A stretch of DNA of 64,000 bases from Clostridium sp. Marseille-Q2269 (GTDB lineage: Bacteria > Bacillota > Clostridia > Clostridiales > Clostridiaceae), in assembly GCF_943736985.1 (NCBI RefSeq), contig NZ_CALSFS010000005.1, positions 186,001 to 250,000 of the forward strand, read 5' to 3'. A program made the translations under genes and the position numbers. A model generated the notes under the pieces. The model searched no databases, had not been told where the DNA came from, and saw nothing but the letters and a program-made list of their open reading frames with translations. Positions 41,848 through 51,514 of this stretch are shown here, piece after piece. The first letter of the stretch is position 1. Every line of letters begins with the position of its first letter.

Positions 41848-43309
41848 CTTTAGTTAGGCAATTTCAAAAGCTAAATTACCTATTGAGACTATATTATACT
41901 TATTATGATATATTATCCATATAATATGAAAACACTTGCCCAATTTTATATGATGAATTTTTAAAAACTCTAAGGGATTTTTAGCTCACATAAAATATCT
42001 TTTAGTTCAATATTCTGTTTTGATTTTTCATATATAAAGCACACAAGTGCTTTTGCCGTCAGGCTGTTTAGATGTTTCTGAGTTTCACCTATAGTCTTAA
42101 AATCTCCGTGGTTGGAACTAACTCTAAATAATTCTAAAAAATTATAGATTAAGAATACTATAAGAAAATATCGTTCTATAGACAAAATGCTACGCATTCT
42201 ATATTTATCAAAAGCTAAATTGCTTTTTAAATATTTATATGAAGTTTCTATAGTCCATCTGTGAGAATAATATTTAATTATAGTTTCTGCATTTAATAAG
42301 ATGTCGGTAGACAGCAAATATACTGGGTTCTTGAATCCATCATGGGTGACTTCATAGCAAATAAGTATTTTAGCATAAGGGAATTTAGAAACATTACCTT
42401 CATAGGTATATACTCTATAGTCCTTACCTTCAACTGTAACAAGGTCTAAGGTGTTAGGACTAAGGAATTTTTCAAATTTTGATAACTGCATTGAAATTCC
42501 TAATGGAGATATTTTTCTGTTAGATTTAATTGCTCCTATTAGGTGGTAGCCCTTTGCTAAAGATGCTTCTATTAAATTATTATTTGTATACCATGAATCC
42601 ATAAGACAATACATTTTTTCACAATTAGATGGAGTTTTAAAAGAAGTTATAAAATTTTTTGCAATATCAATCTTAGATTTAAAATTTTTATTTAAATCTT
42701 TGCAAAATTCCTTTTTATAGTAAGGTTTATATTGTAAAGGAATAGATTTATCATTTACAACAAAATTTGAAGTAACCACACAATGTGACCAAATATTTTT
42801 GTCTTCTGTATGAGAGTAATTATAAGATAATCCTTGCATTTTCTTTGCTGATTTCTTGGGATTTACAGTATCATCTATAATCAAAAACCCTACGGATTTA
42901 GGTTTAATATTATGCTCAAGGAAAAAGTTTAAATAGCTAATTCTATTGTTGTTCAGAAGACTATGGTCCCATTTAGAATGGCTTAAAAATCTATAAATAC
43001 AACTTTTGTCTTTTGAATGCAACACATTTTTAGCAATTTCAGATAAAGTTTTAGTGCCAGGTAAATTAATTAATCCATTGGCAATATTGGTTAAATGATT
43101 AAATTGAGGCTTAGACATTCCATAATTTACATCATTTAAGTAATTGTAAAGTTCATTATTAATGGATACAATATTAGTACTTGGCATACTTTTTACCTCC
43201 TGTGTTTATATTTGTATGGTAACTTTTATATAACACAGTGAGAGAAAGTATGCCATATTTATTTTTTGGTAGTTTTACCAATTTAGATTTTTATTTTGCA
43301 TAACTAAAG
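41848..43309. mobile_element. Complete insertion sequence, about 1,462 bp
   Basis: Terminal inverted repeats of 30 bp begin CTTTAGTTA at 41848 and, on the other strand, at 43309; 25 of 30 positions match. TTAATTA occurs directly on both sides (41841-41847 and 43310-43316), a likely 7-bp target duplication, although AT-rich flanks make the exact length uncertain by two bases. One transposase gene fills it. Perfect ends and an open frame suggest a recent insertion. Confidence 0.82.
41970..43187 (-). CDS. Transposase, DDE type (IS4/IS701-like)
   Basis: 405 residues. 'SVGFLIIDDTVNPKKSAKKMQG' holds the first catalytic Asp, 'KMYCLMDSWYTNNNLIEAS' the second, and 'YSHRWTIETSYKYLKSNLAF' the Glu in the Y-R-E signature. 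The N-terminal part 'KTLSEIAKNVLHSKDKSCIYRFL' is the DNA-binding region. The frame is intact. Family name is given only at superfamily level because the target duplication length (about 7) is not diagnostic. A good ribosome binding site (GGAGG) precedes the ATG. Confidence 0.87.
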   Translation of the reverse strand: MPSTNIVSINNELYNYLNDVNYGMSKPQFNHLTNIANGLINLPGTKTLSEIAKNVLHSKDKSCIYRFLSHSKWDHSLLNNNRISYLNFFLEHNIKPKSVGFLIIDDTVNPKKSAKKMQGLSYNYSHTEDKNIWSHCVVTSNFVVNDKSIPLQYKPYYKKEFCKDLNKNFKSKIDIAKNFITSFKTPSNCEKMYCLMDSWYTNNNLIEASLAKGYHLIGAIKSNRKISPLGISMQLSKFEKFLSPNTLDLVTVEGKDYRVYTYEGNVSKFPYAKILICYEVTHDGFKNPVYLLSTDILLNAETIIKYYSHRWTIETSYKYLKSNLAFDKYRMRSILSIERYFLIVFLIYNFLELFRVSSNHGDFKTIGETQKHLNSLTAKALVCFIYEKSKQNIELKDILCELKIP

Positions 43310-44266
43310 TTAATTATATATATTATTTAATTTTGATACTTCATCCCTTAACTGATTTTTTAGTTCTTTTGGACTAAGAACTTGTACATCTTCTCCAAAT
43401 CCCAAAATCCATCTTTTTATTTCCTTAAAATTTTCTACATATACTTCAAATAAGATATTTCCATCTTTAAGCTCGTTTATTTCTTCATTTACATACCATC
43501 TATTATTTTTTATAAAATCAGCTCTATTTTTATTAAATTTCAATTGAACCTTCATTTTATCCTTTATAAATATAGTTTTATATTTTTCTAAAAAATTGTT
43601 TATTAAAAAATCTTTAGAAATAATAAACGTATCCTTTGTATCTTTTATATCTTTAATTCTATTTATATCGAATATTTCTATATATTTATTGAAATGACAA
43701 TAACCCACAATATACCATTTACCATATTTAAATATAATATCATATGGATCTACTTTCCTAAATGTAATTTCATTTCTATTTATATTAAAATAACTTATAT
43801 CTATAGATTTATTATTCATTATCCCACTACATATTTTTGATATTTTATCTTGGGAAATTTTATTATTTCCTATACTATTTATATTAAAATCATTATAATT
43901 ATATATGTTATTTAAATCTATATTTTTACCACTTAGGTTATTCTTTATCTTGCCTAGAGCAGATTTATATTCTTTTTCATAAATAAAACCATTTTCTTCT
44001 GTTAAAATCTCGCCTGCCATAAGTAATGCCCTTATTTCATTCTCATCCAATTTAGGACTTTTCATATAAAAATTTTTATCTATATAAAAGCCACCATATC
44101 TTCCCTTTTTAGCATGTATTGGTATATTAGCCGAATTTAAGCTATTTATGTATCTGTAAATAGTTTTTTTATCCACCATTAAGAAATCTGAGAGCTCTCC
44201 AGCTGTTACAAATTCTTTATATTGAAGTATTATTAATAGTTGTAGTATATGAGAAATCTTTGACAT
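43310..44266 (-). CDS. WYL-domain transcriptional regulator
   Basis: 318 residues. An N-terminal helix-turn-helix (HTH_11), 'LLIILQYKEFVTAGELSDFLMVDKKTIYRYINSL', is followed by the WYL domain (about residues 140-300), with 'KWYIVGYCHFNKYIEIFDINRI' and 'KRWILGFGEDVQVLSPKEL'. Such proteins sense ligands or nucleic acids and control nearby genes or stress responses. The insertion sequence ends exactly at the stop codon; the duplicated TTAATTA keeps the stop, so the protein is unchanged while its downstream terminator is moved 1.46 kb away. Confidence 0.87.
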   Translation of the reverse strand: MSKISHILQLLIILQYKEFVTAGELSDFLMVDKKTIYRYINSLNSANIPIHAKKGRYGGFYIDKNFYMKSPKLDENEIRALLMAGEILTEENGFIYEKEYKSALGKIKNNLSGKNIDLNNIYNYNDFNINSIGNNKISQDKISKICSGIMNNKSIDISYFNINRNEITFRKVDPYDIIFKYGKWYIVGYCHFNKYIEIFDINRIKDIKDTKDTFIISKDFLINNFLEKYKTIFIKDKMKVQLKFNKNRADFIKNNRWYVNEEINELKDGNILFEVYVENFKEIKRWILGFGEDVQVLSPKELKNQLRDEVSKLNNIYN

Positions 44267-44433
44267 ATTATCGCCTCTTTTCTACTCTTTAGTTATATCG
44301 TCATATTTATAATATTTTTTAGTTTTACTAAGCACTATCTTGAAATTAGTTGAAAATTTTTTAACTAATAAATAAATTTAAAGTTAATAATTATTAATCT
44401 TATTTACATTAAAATATTTATTATACAAAAAAA

Positions 44434-44459
44434 ATAGAAAGAGCTTTAAGTCTTTCTAT
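44434..44459 (-). terminator. Terminator after the Asn-rich protein gene
   Basis: A 9-bp stem ATAGAAAGA/TCTTTCTAT with 8-base loop and eight T on the - strand. Confidence 0.85.
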
Positions 44460-44469
44460 AAAAATTTGT

Positions 44470-44904
44470 CTATTTTTTCATCAATCTACTAACATAATAT
44501 ATCTGGATTAATTTCTCTAAAAGATCTTTTTTATCTGGGCTAATCATAGGTCTTAGCATATTTAAAAACTGTAATGTATAATCATTTTGAAATTGTTTAT
44601 TATTCATATTGTTAAATAAATTATTATTCATCATATTATTCATCATGTTATTCATGTTGTTGTTCATGTTATTATTCATGTTGTTGTTAAACGAATTATT
44701 ATTGTCATATGTTTCGTCATCATCATACTCATCATCGTAATTATTATTATTATTATTGTTATTTCCTTTACTTAGCGATGACATTATATTAGATAATTGA
44801 TTCATATCTATATTATTTAACATATTCTGTATATTATCCATGTTAAGGTTATTTCCATTCCTATTATCATATCTTTCCTTGTGCTTTTTTTTATGCTTAG
44901 ACAT
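44470..44904 (-). CDS. Asn/Met-rich low-complexity protein
   Basis: 144 residues from ATG 44904 (GGAGG six bases upstream). After a basic start (SKHKKKHKERYDNRNGN) comes an amphipathic 'MDNIQNMLNNIDMNQLSNIMSSL', a poly-Asn/acidic stretch, an (N)NNM repeat region (about 75-105) and a conserved-looking C-terminal helix pair, 'LQFLNMLRPMISPDKKDLLEKLIQIYYVSRLMK'. The ends look like real domains joined by an expandable linker. Clostridial spores carry similar low-complexity proteins, but a coat role is only a guess. Confidence 0.7.
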   Translation of the reverse strand: MSKHKKKHKERYDNRNGNNLNMDNIQNMLNNIDMNQLSNIMSSLSKGNNNNNNNNYDDEYDDDETYDNNNSFNNNMNNNMNNNMNNMMNNMMNNNLFNNMNNKQFQNDYTLQFLNMLRPMISPDKKDLLEKLIQIYYVSRLMKK

Positions 44905-44931
44905 CAAATACCTCCATTTTAATTAATGGTA

Positions 44932-44953
44932 AGGAGGGCTTGCAAACCCTCCT
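44932..44953 (-). terminator. Hairpin between the Cys-rich and Asn-rich genes
   Basis: A 7-bp GC-rich stem AGGAGGG/CCCTCCT with 8-base loop; the T run after it is poor, so it may attenuate or protect mRNA ends more than terminate. Confidence 0.5.
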
Positions 44954-44964
44954 AAATTAAGTTA

Positions 44965-45207
44965 TTAGTAGTTGTTGCAGCATAATGAGAAGTTTCCACA
45001 GCATGCTAAATAGTATAGTGCTATTATAAATAATATACTATTATCTACTTGGCATCCTCCTCTTCTACCATCTCTGTGATGGTCGTCGCACCCTCTTCCA
45101 CAGCAACCGAATTGTAGTAATATTAATATTAATATTATTAGCCCATTACCTGAGCTTCTTCTTCGTGTGCATCTGCTTTTGCATTTGCATTTACATTTTT
45201 TTGACAT
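44965..45207 (-). CDS. Small Cys-rich membrane protein
   Basis: 80 residues from ATG 45207 (GGGGGG seven bases upstream). It starts SKKCKCKCKSRCTRRRSSGN, then a hydrophobic segment (GLIILILILLQFGCC), a His/Asp/Arg-rich loop (DDHHRDGRRGGCQVD) and a second hydrophobic segment ending in Cys pairs (ACCGNFSLCCNNY). Thirteen Cys in 80 residues. Similar clostridial proteins have been loosely named 'chorion class high-cysteine'. Disulphide cross-linked coat or metal binding is conceivable. Confidence 0.65.
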   Translation of the reverse strand: MSKKCKCKCKSRCTRRRSSGNGLIILILILLQFGCCGRGCDDHHRDGRRGGCQVDNSILFIIALYYLACCGNFSLCCNNY

Positions 45208-45248
45208 GCTAAACCCCCCTTTCATGGGCTATGGCTTTTTGTATTCTA

Positions 45249-45716
45249 TTATTCTTCCTTAGCATCAACATTGATTATATTACCAGATGATGATCTAGAT
45301 GATGATCTACATTCTCTTTCTGATGAACAACCTGTTGATTGCTTACAGAAACAGCATAGTATCAATACTAGAATTACTATGAATGACCAATCGCAACCAC
45401 AGCCATTGCCAAAACCAAAGCCATTGCCATAGCCATCGCAATCGTCATCATAATCATCATCACAGCAACAACAATGTTTTCTCTTTTTGCGGCGTTTTTT
45501 CTTGCATACACATTCGCAATCACAGCAACAATTATTGCCGCCGCCCCAGTTACCAAAACCATTACCGTTGCAGCAGAATAATAAGAATAGTACGATTATC
45601 CATATGAACCAACTACTCCCGAATCCAAAGGAACCGCATCCTGATCCGCAACCTATTGGAGAATTGTTGTCATTTGTTCCCCCATTTAGTAAGCTTGCAA
45701 TATTATTAAGATCCAC
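45249..45716 (-). CDS. Cys/Gly-rich membrane protein ('chorion class high-cysteine'-like)
   Basis: 155 residues with a GTG start and AAAGGGGG upstream. Two membrane segments (about 35-48, WFIWIIVLFLLFCC; about 109-121, WSFIVILVLILCCF) enclose a Cys cluster (CCCDCECVCKKKRRKKRKHCCCC), an Asp run and Gly-Asn-Phe repeats (GYGNGFGFGNGCG). The Cys-x-Cys and Cys4 runs are striking. Base composition is richer in G and C than the surroundings, reflecting Gly and Cys codons. Probably a partner of the smaller Cys-rich gene. Confidence 0.65.
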   Translation of the reverse strand: MDLNNIASLLNGGTNDNNSPIGCGSGCGSFGFGSSWFIWIIVLFLLFCCNGNGFGNWGGGNNCCCDCECVCKKKRRKKRKHCCCCDDDYDDDCDGYGNGFGFGNGCGCDWSFIVILVLILCCFCKQSTGCSSERECRSSSRSSSGNIINVDAKEE

Positions 45717-45845
45717 TTTACATCCCCCTTTCGAAGGTTAGTTTATTATTTTTTAAACCTAGTTTTCTATTATCTTTTGTTCTTAATATATAGTATTCTA
45801 CTAATGTGTTTTTGACACAAAACTATAACTCAAAAAATCCAAAAA

Positions 45846-45890
45846 ATAAAAGCAATAAGATATCTATAAAAAATATCTTATTGCTTTTAT
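45846..45890 (-). terminator. Long-stem terminator after the CPBP protease gene
   Basis: A perfect 18-bp stem (left arm 45846-45863, right arm 45873-45890) with a 9-base loop, A/T runs on both sides; efficient in both directions. Confidence 0.85.
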
Positions 45891-45944
45891 ATAAAAAAAT
45901 GAATTCATTACTAAATTTGAAATAATTATATATTAATTTTAATA

Positions 45945-46667
45945 TTATAACTTATCTAGAAATATCATAATTGTATTAACTAAATTAAATGTAAAATGAT
46001 TAAATACCGCATACCAAAATCCTTCTTTATGTATTAAATAGCAATTAAATAAAGCTATAAATACTAAAGCAGGAAATACCTTCATATTATAATGAACTAT
46101 TCCAAAAAGTACACTACTCATAATGGCTGACATTACTATTCCTAATCTTTTACTTAACAACTTCTCAAATATAAACCATCTGAAAACAAATTCTTCCGCT
46201 ACTGGAGCAAATATAACGGTCACAGGAATTACTATTAGAAATTTATTTAAAGGCATATTATTTAGCCATGTAACTACATCTTGTTCCTTTAAATTTAACT
46301 TTAATAAATCAAATATGATCTTAGATATATTCATTATTAGAATGCAACCTAAATAAGATGTGAAAGCATATTGTATTGCTTTTATAAATGAAAAACTAGA
46401 TATATTAAATTTAAATCTATTATAGTCATCATTATATGTTAAATCCTTCAGTTCTTCAGTTTTATATCTATTTCTTAATTGATGTATATCTATCAATGTA
46501 ATCAAAAATGGAAATAAATTTTGTGTAAATAAAGAACCTATTATATAAAACACAAAAATAATAACAGTTATAAATATGTTCATCTTTTTAGGCTTTATCT
46601 TAAAAAATAATATTATAGGGGGTATCCATAATATTATAAAAGTAAGTACATTCTTTATAAAATCCAT
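45945..46667 (-). CDS. CPBP-family intramembrane metalloprotease
   Basis: 240 residues with six or seven membrane segments. The Abi/CPBP motifs are present: 'APVAEEFVFRWFIFEKL' (EExxxR), 'FGIVHYN' and 'FNHFTFNLVN'. Glu-Glu, two His and Asn form the metal site. Family members act as CAAX-type proteases or in bacteriocin self-immunity; the substrate here is unknown. Gene ends at a strong terminator and starts 22 bases after engB, perhaps cotranscribed. Confidence 0.85.
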   Translation of the reverse strand: MDFIKNVLTFIILWIPPIILFFKIKPKKMNIFITVIIFVFYIIGSLFTQNLFPFLITLIDIHQLRNRYKTEELKDLTYNDDYNRFKFNISSFSFIKAIQYAFTSYLGCILIMNISKIIFDLLKLNLKEQDVVTWLNNMPLNKFLIVIPVTVIFAPVAEEFVFRWFIFEKLLSKRLGIVMSAIMSSVLFGIVHYNMKVFPALVFIALFNCYLIHKEGFWYAVFNHFTFNLVNTIMIFLDKL

Positions 46668-46689
46668 TGTCTCCCCCCTTAACTATAAT

Positions 46690-47274
46690 CTAATAAACTA
46701 ATATTTCTTCTAGAACTTCTTCTTTTCCTTCTTTATTTAACGAAGATATTAATAAAATTTTCTCGTCTTTGTCCATTTTCAATGTATCTCGTATAATTTT
46801 CTTATTTTTATTTATATCATTTCTTTTTAATTTATCAAGTTTAGTTCCAACTACCAAAACTTCATAGTTATAATGTTTTATCCAGTTATACATATTTATG
46901 TCATCACCAGTTGGTTTATGCCTACTATCAACTAATAAAACTATTTTTTTTAGTTGATTTCTTTCTACTAGGTATTGCTCCATTATATATCCCCAGTTTT
47001 CTTTTTCCTTCTTTGAAACTTTAGCATAACCATAACCAGGTAAATCCACAAAATACATAGTATTATTTATTAAGAAGAAATTTATTAATCTAGTTTTTCC
47101 TGGGGTAGAACTAACTTTCACAAGCTTTCTTCTATTAGTCAAAGTATTTATAAGAGTAGATTTACCTACATTAGATCTTCCTACAAAAGCTATTTCTGGT
47201 CTACCATCCTCAGGATATTGAGATCTTTTAACTGCTGATATTATAAATTCTGCTTTTTTTATTTCCATTTCCAT
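46690..47274 (-). CDS. engB: Ribosome biogenesis GTPase EngB (YsxC/YihA)
   Basis: 194 residues. G1 is '[16 protein letters not shown]', G2/G3 '[12 protein letters not shown]' and '[11 protein letters not shown]', G4 'VGTKLDKL', G5 'ISSLNKEG'. The YsxC family is an essential GTPase for 50S subunit maturation. It directly follows lonA, an order common in Firmicutes. Confidence 0.96.
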   Translation of the reverse strand: MEMEIKKAEFIISAVKRSQYPEDGRPEIAFVGRSNVGKSTLINTLTNRRKLVKVSSTPGKTRLINFFLINNTMYFVDLPGYGYAKVSKKEKENWGYIMEQYLVERNQLKKIVLLVDSRHKPTGDDINMYNWIKHYNYEVLVVGTKLDKLKRNDINKNKKIIRDTLKMDKDEKILLISSLNKEGKEEVLEEILVY

Positions 47275-47291
47275 ATCTTATCTCTCCAGTA

Positions 47292-49610
47292 TTATTGTTT
47301 TATTAAAGCATTTTCAAGAACTTTTTCTATTTTATCAGCTACAACAAAATCAATTTTATTTTTAACAGTTTTAGGGATATCTCTCAAATCTTTTTCATTA
47401 GCTTTTGGAATAATTATTGTATCTATTCCAGCTCTATATGCTGCTAAAGATTTTTCTTTTAATCCCCCAATAGGTAAAACCCTTCCTGTTAGGGTGATTT
47501 CTCCAGTCATAGCCACATTATGCTTAACTTTTTTATTACCTAAAGCTGAAACTAACGCAGTTATCATAGTTACTCCTGCTGAAGGACCATCTTTAGGTAC
47601 TGCACCTTCAGGTACATGTATGTGAATATCCTTATTTTTATAAAAACTAGCGTCTATACTATATTTACTAGCGTTTGATCTCACATAACTATATCCTGCC
47701 TTAGCAGACTCTACCATAACATCACCTAGTTTACCTGTAAGCTGTAACTTCCCACTACCTTCCATAACTGTGACTTCTATAGGTAGAGTATCTCCACCAT
47801 AATCAGTCCAAGCTAATCCTGTTACAACCCCTACTTTATCTTCTTTGTCTGCTTTATCATAAGAAAATATTTCTGGTCCTAAATATTTTTTAATATGATT
47901 TACTGTAACATTAGTTGTATCTTTATCTTTTTCAATCATTTCTGTTATGGACTTTCTAATAACAGAAGCTATTTTCCTTTCTAGACTTCTAACTCCTGAT
48001 TCACGAGTATAATTATCTATAATATAATATAGAGATGAATTAGAAAATGTAATTTTCCCATCTTCCATATTATGTTCTTTTAGTTTCTTAGGAACTAGAT
48101 GATTTTTAGCAATATTAAATTTTTCTTCTGAAGTATAACCTGATACTTGTATAATTTCCATTCTGTCTAATAGAGGTGCAGGTATTGTATTTAAATTATT
48201 TGCAGTAGTTATAAATAAAACTTTAGATAAGTCAAAATCCAATTCTAAATAATGATCTCTGAAAGTAGAATTTTGTTCTGCATCTAGTACTTCCAATAAA
48301 GCATCTGCTGGATCTCCTCTAAAATCATTGCTCATTTTATCTATTTCATCAAGCAAAAATAATGGATTTTTAGATTTTGCTTGCTTCATACCATAAATTA
48401 TTCTTCCTGGTATTGCTCCCACATAAGTTTTTCTATGACCTCTTATTTCTGCTTCATCTCTTACTCCACCTAAAGACATTCTTACAAAATTTCTATTTAA
48501 AGAATGAGCTATGGATTTAGCTATAGATGTTTTACCTACCCCTGGTGGTCCTACTAAACATAATATAGGCCCCTTTAAAGTTTTACTAACTTTTCTTACT
48601 GCTAAATACTCTATTATTCTATCTTTTACATCTTTTAACCCATAATGTTCTTTATCTAATATTTCTCTAGCTTTTTTTATATCTAAATTATCTTTAGTAT
48701 CTTTATTCCATGGTAATGACAATATCCAGTCTAAGTATGCTCTAATAACTCCTCCTTCTGCAGAAAAATTACCAGAATTTTTTAGCCTATCTAGTTCATA
48801 CATAGCCTTTTCTTTTACTTCTTTAGGAAGCTTTGCTTTATTTATTTTCTCTTTATATAGATTTATTTCTTTTTTGTCTTCCTCTTCTTCACCTAATTCT
48901 TCTTGTATAGTTTTTAATTGTTCTTTTAAATAATATTCTTTTTGTGCTTTGTCTATTTTGTCCTTTACTTTAATTCCTATTTTTCTCTCGATTTTTAGTA
49001 TTTCTATTTCTTCATTTATAATTATTAATATTTTTTCTAGTCTCTCTTTAGAGTCTACAATACCTATGATTTCTTGCTTTTCTTCTTGAGTTATATTTAT
49101 ATATGAACCTATAACATCTGCTATCCTACCTGGTTCTTGTAAATCATCTACTCCTATAATTAGATCTGAGGATGAATCTCCTGAAAGCTTCATATACTCA
49201 TCAAAATTAGTCTTTACAAATCTTATAAGAGCATCTACTTCTTTATCACCTTCATATTCATCATCTTCTATTTCTTCTATTTCTACTTTCATAAATGGTT
49301 CTTTTTCTAAATAATCAACTATTCTACCTCTAGTTTTTCCTTCCACTAAAACTCTAACTGTATCTCCTGGCAACTTTAATATTTGCTTTATTTCACATAT
49401 AGTTCCTATGTCATATATGTCTTCTACAATTGGTTCCTCTGTTTCAGCTTCTTTTTGAGCAGATAAAAATATTTTTTGTCCATTTCCCATAGCTTCTTCT
49501 AAAGCTAAAATGGATTTTTCTCTACCTACATCAAAATGTAAAATCATATATGGAAATATAATTATTCCCCTCAATGGAATTAAAGGAAGAACTTCTAAGT
49601 TTTCTTTCAT
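47292..49610 (-). CDS. lonA: ATP-dependent protease Lon (LonA)
   Basis: 772 residues. The substrate-binding N domain (about 1-200) leads to a coiled-coil, then AAA+ with Walker A 'GPPGVGKTS' and Walker B 'FLLDEIDKM', and the protease domain with Ser677 in 'KDGPSAGVT' and Lys720 in 'GGLKEKSLAA'. Length is that of a normal soluble LonA. It degrades misfolded and regulatory proteins. No CtsR or CIRCE heat-shock operator is visible upstream, although the gene belongs to the protein quality-control block. Confidence 0.97.
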   Translation of the reverse strand: MKENLEVLPLIPLRGIIIFPYMILHFDVGREKSILALEEAMGNGQKIFLSAQKEAETEEPIVEDIYDIGTICEIKQILKLPGDTVRVLVEGKTRGRIVDYLEKEPFMKVEIEEIEDDEYEGDKEVDALIRFVKTNFDEYMKLSGDSSSDLIIGVDDLQEPGRIADVIGSYINITQEEKQEIIGIVDSKERLEKILIIINEEIEILKIERKIGIKVKDKIDKAQKEYYLKEQLKTIQEELGEEEEDKKEINLYKEKINKAKLPKEVKEKAMYELDRLKNSGNFSAEGGVIRAYLDWILSLPWNKDTKDNLDIKKAREILDKEHYGLKDVKDRIIEYLAVRKVSKTLKGPILCLVGPPGVGKTSIAKSIAHSLNRNFVRMSLGGVRDEAEIRGHRKTYVGAIPGRIIYGMKQAKSKNPLFLLDEIDKMSNDFRGDPADALLEVLDAEQNSTFRDHYLELDFDLSKVLFITTANNLNTIPAPLLDRMEIIQVSGYTSEEKFNIAKNHLVPKKLKEHNMEDGKITFSNSSLYYIIDNYTRESGVRSLERKIASVIRKSITEMIEKDKDTTNVTVNHIKKYLGPEIFSYDKADKEDKVGVVTGLAWTDYGGDTLPIEVTVMEGSGKLQLTGKLGDVMVESAKAGYSYVRSNASKYSIDASFYKNKDIHIHVPEGAVPKDGPSAGVTMITALVSALGNKKVKHNVAMTGEITLTGRVLPIGGLKEKSLAAYRAGIDTIIIPKANEKDLRDIPKTVKNKIDFVVADKIEKVLENALIKQ

Positions 49611-49736
49611 ATATCTCCCTCGCTTTGATAAATTTAGCTTTATATATAGCTAGACTAATATATTATACCTATAAAAATGTTTTTTTTCAAATAGTTATTA
49701 CAATATTATTTATTAAATTTTCAAAGTTATGCTTAA

Positions 49737-51416
49737 CTATTTAGTCATAGATTCTGCTGACAAAAAATCTACATTCTTATCCATATTTAAGAACATGCTA
49801 TCTTCTCCTTCTGTACAGATAGCTTCCTTTATTACTGATTTTATATTGGAAACGGGTATAACTTTTACTTTATCAAATCTTCCAAATTTATCTTGCCAGT
49901 TTTCTTTAGGTATTATAATTTTCTTTGCTCCAGCTTTAATAGCAGCATCTACTTTAGAACTTACCCCCCCTACAGGTTTTACTTCTCCATGAATAGATAT
50001 TTCTCCAGTCATAGCTACATGATTATCTACAGCTTTTCCTTTAATAGCACTATATAGCGCTGTAGTTATGCTTATACCAGCTGATGGTCCATCTACAGGT
50101 ATACCTCCTGGAAAATTTATATGTATATCATATTCATCACATTCTAAATCAAATATTTGCTTCATTATAGTAATAACATTTTGAACAGAACACAGTGCAG
50201 TACTTTTTCTAATTGCTTTCTTATTAGAATTATCAATCTCCTCTTCTTCAACTAATCCAGTTATTGATAACTTTCCTTTTCTTAAATTTATTTTTTTAGC
50301 CGTTGCCTCTATTTCCATTACCATTCCCATATTAGCTCCATATACTGCTAATCCATTTACATATCCAACTTTAGGTTCTAATGGTATCTTCTTTTGTATT
50401 CTTGGAGTGTATTGGCCATTTTCTATAACCCATTCTACATCTTGTGTTAATATCTTATTTCTATTATTATTTATTGATAAACCTGCAGATAATTGCACCA
50501 AGTTTATAGTATCCCTACCATTATTACAATATTGGGATATTAATTCACAAGCCTCATCTTCTATAGTAAAATTTAATTTTTCAATAGCATTCATAGCTAT
50601 CTTTTTTATTTCTTCCGGTAATATCCCTCTAAAAAATACTTCTACACATCTCGATCTTAATGCAGGCGTTATTTCTTCTGGACTTCTTGTGGTAGCCCCT
50701 ATTAGCCTGAAGTCAGCTGGCAAACCATTTTCAAATATATCTTTTATATAACTTGGTATATTATTATCTGAAGAATTATAGTAAGCACTGTCTAAAAAAA
50801 CCTTTCTATCCTCTAAAACTTTTAATAATTTATTCATTTCACTAGGATGAAGTTCTCCTATTTCATCTATAAATAATATTCCTCCATGTGCCTTAGTAAC
50901 TGCCCCAGGTTTGGGTTGAGGTACTCCTGCTAAACCTAAAGCCCCTGCTCCCTGGTAAATAGGATCATGCACTGAACCTATTAAAGGATCAGCTATTCCT
51001 CTTTCATCAGATCTTACTGTAGTAGCATCTATCTCTATAAATTTAGATTCTTCATTAAATGGAGAAAAATCTTTTTTCTTTGCATCTTCTAGAATCAATC
51101 TAGCAGCTGCTGTTTTCCCTGTTCCTGGTGGCCCATATATTATTACATGTTGTGGATTAGGACTACATATTGCTGCTTTTAACGCTTTTACTCCATTCTC
51201 CTGGCCTATTATTTGGTCAAAAGATGAAGGTCTACTTTTTTCTGTTAAAGGTTCAGTCAATTTTATACTTCTTAGTTTTTTCAATGTGTCTATTTCTTTT
51301 TTATTTTCTTTTTCTATTACTACTTTATTAGATTTTTGATTTTTTAAAGCATTCATAAAATATACACCCATAATAATTGTAAAAAATATTTCTATTAATA
51401 TTAATGTTTGTGTCAT
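49737..51416 (-). CDS. lonB: ATP-dependent protease LonB (membrane-anchored, sporulation type)
   Basis: 559 residues from ATG 51416 (AAAGGGG eight bases upstream). An N-terminal membrane helix (TLILIEIFFTIIMGVYFM) is followed by an AAA+ module ('IYGPPGTGKTAAARL', 'GGILFIDEIGELH') and a Lon protease domain with 'VDGPSAGISITTAL' (Ser) and 'VKPVGGVSSKVDAAIKAG' (Lys). No Lon N-domain is present, as in Bacillus LonB, which lies next to lonA and acts in the forespore. The same arrangement here suggests a role in sporulation. Confidence 0.93.
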   Translation of the reverse strand: MTQTLILIEIFFTIIMGVYFMNALKNQKSNKVVIEKENKKEIDTLKKLRSIKLTEPLTEKSRPSSFDQIIGQENGVKALKAAICSPNPQHVIIYGPPGTGKTAAARLILEDAKKKDFSPFNEESKFIEIDATTVRSDERGIADPLIGSVHDPIYQGAGALGLAGVPQPKPGAVTKAHGGILFIDEIGELHPSEMNKLLKVLEDRKVFLDSAYYNSSDNNIPSYIKDIFENGLPADFRLIGATTRSPEEITPALRSRCVEVFFRGILPEEIKKIAMNAIEKLNFTIEDEACELISQYCNNGRDTINLVQLSAGLSINNNRNKILTQDVEWVIENGQYTPRIQKKIPLEPKVGYVNGLAVYGANMGMVMEIEATAKKINLRKGKLSITGLVEEEEIDNSNKKAIRKSTALCSVQNVITIMKQIFDLECDEYDIHINFPGGIPVDGPSAGISITTALYSAIKGKAVDNHVAMTGEISIHGEVKPVGGVSSKVDAAIKAGAKKIIIPKENWQDKFGRFDKVKVIPVSNIKSVIKEAICTEGEDSMFLNMDKNVDFLSAESMTK

Positions 51417-51514
51417 ATACAAAACCCCTTTAATACTTTTTTTATTATTATGTTCTTTTTCCCCCTTATATATTCAAAAAAAGGTATGTTATTCATCTAA
51501 TGTATTAAATAAAA

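Noticed and set aside
44600-44760. Regular ATTATTCAT/GTTGTT repeats suggesting a repeat array
   Set aside because: These are degenerate Asn/Met codon repeats within one open reading frame, not spaced repeats with unique spacers, so no CRISPR array.
45383-45741. His/Gln-rich + strand frames
   Set aside because: They are antisense shadows of the Cys/Gly-rich - strand gene; their unusual composition comes from Cys and Gly codons read in reverse.
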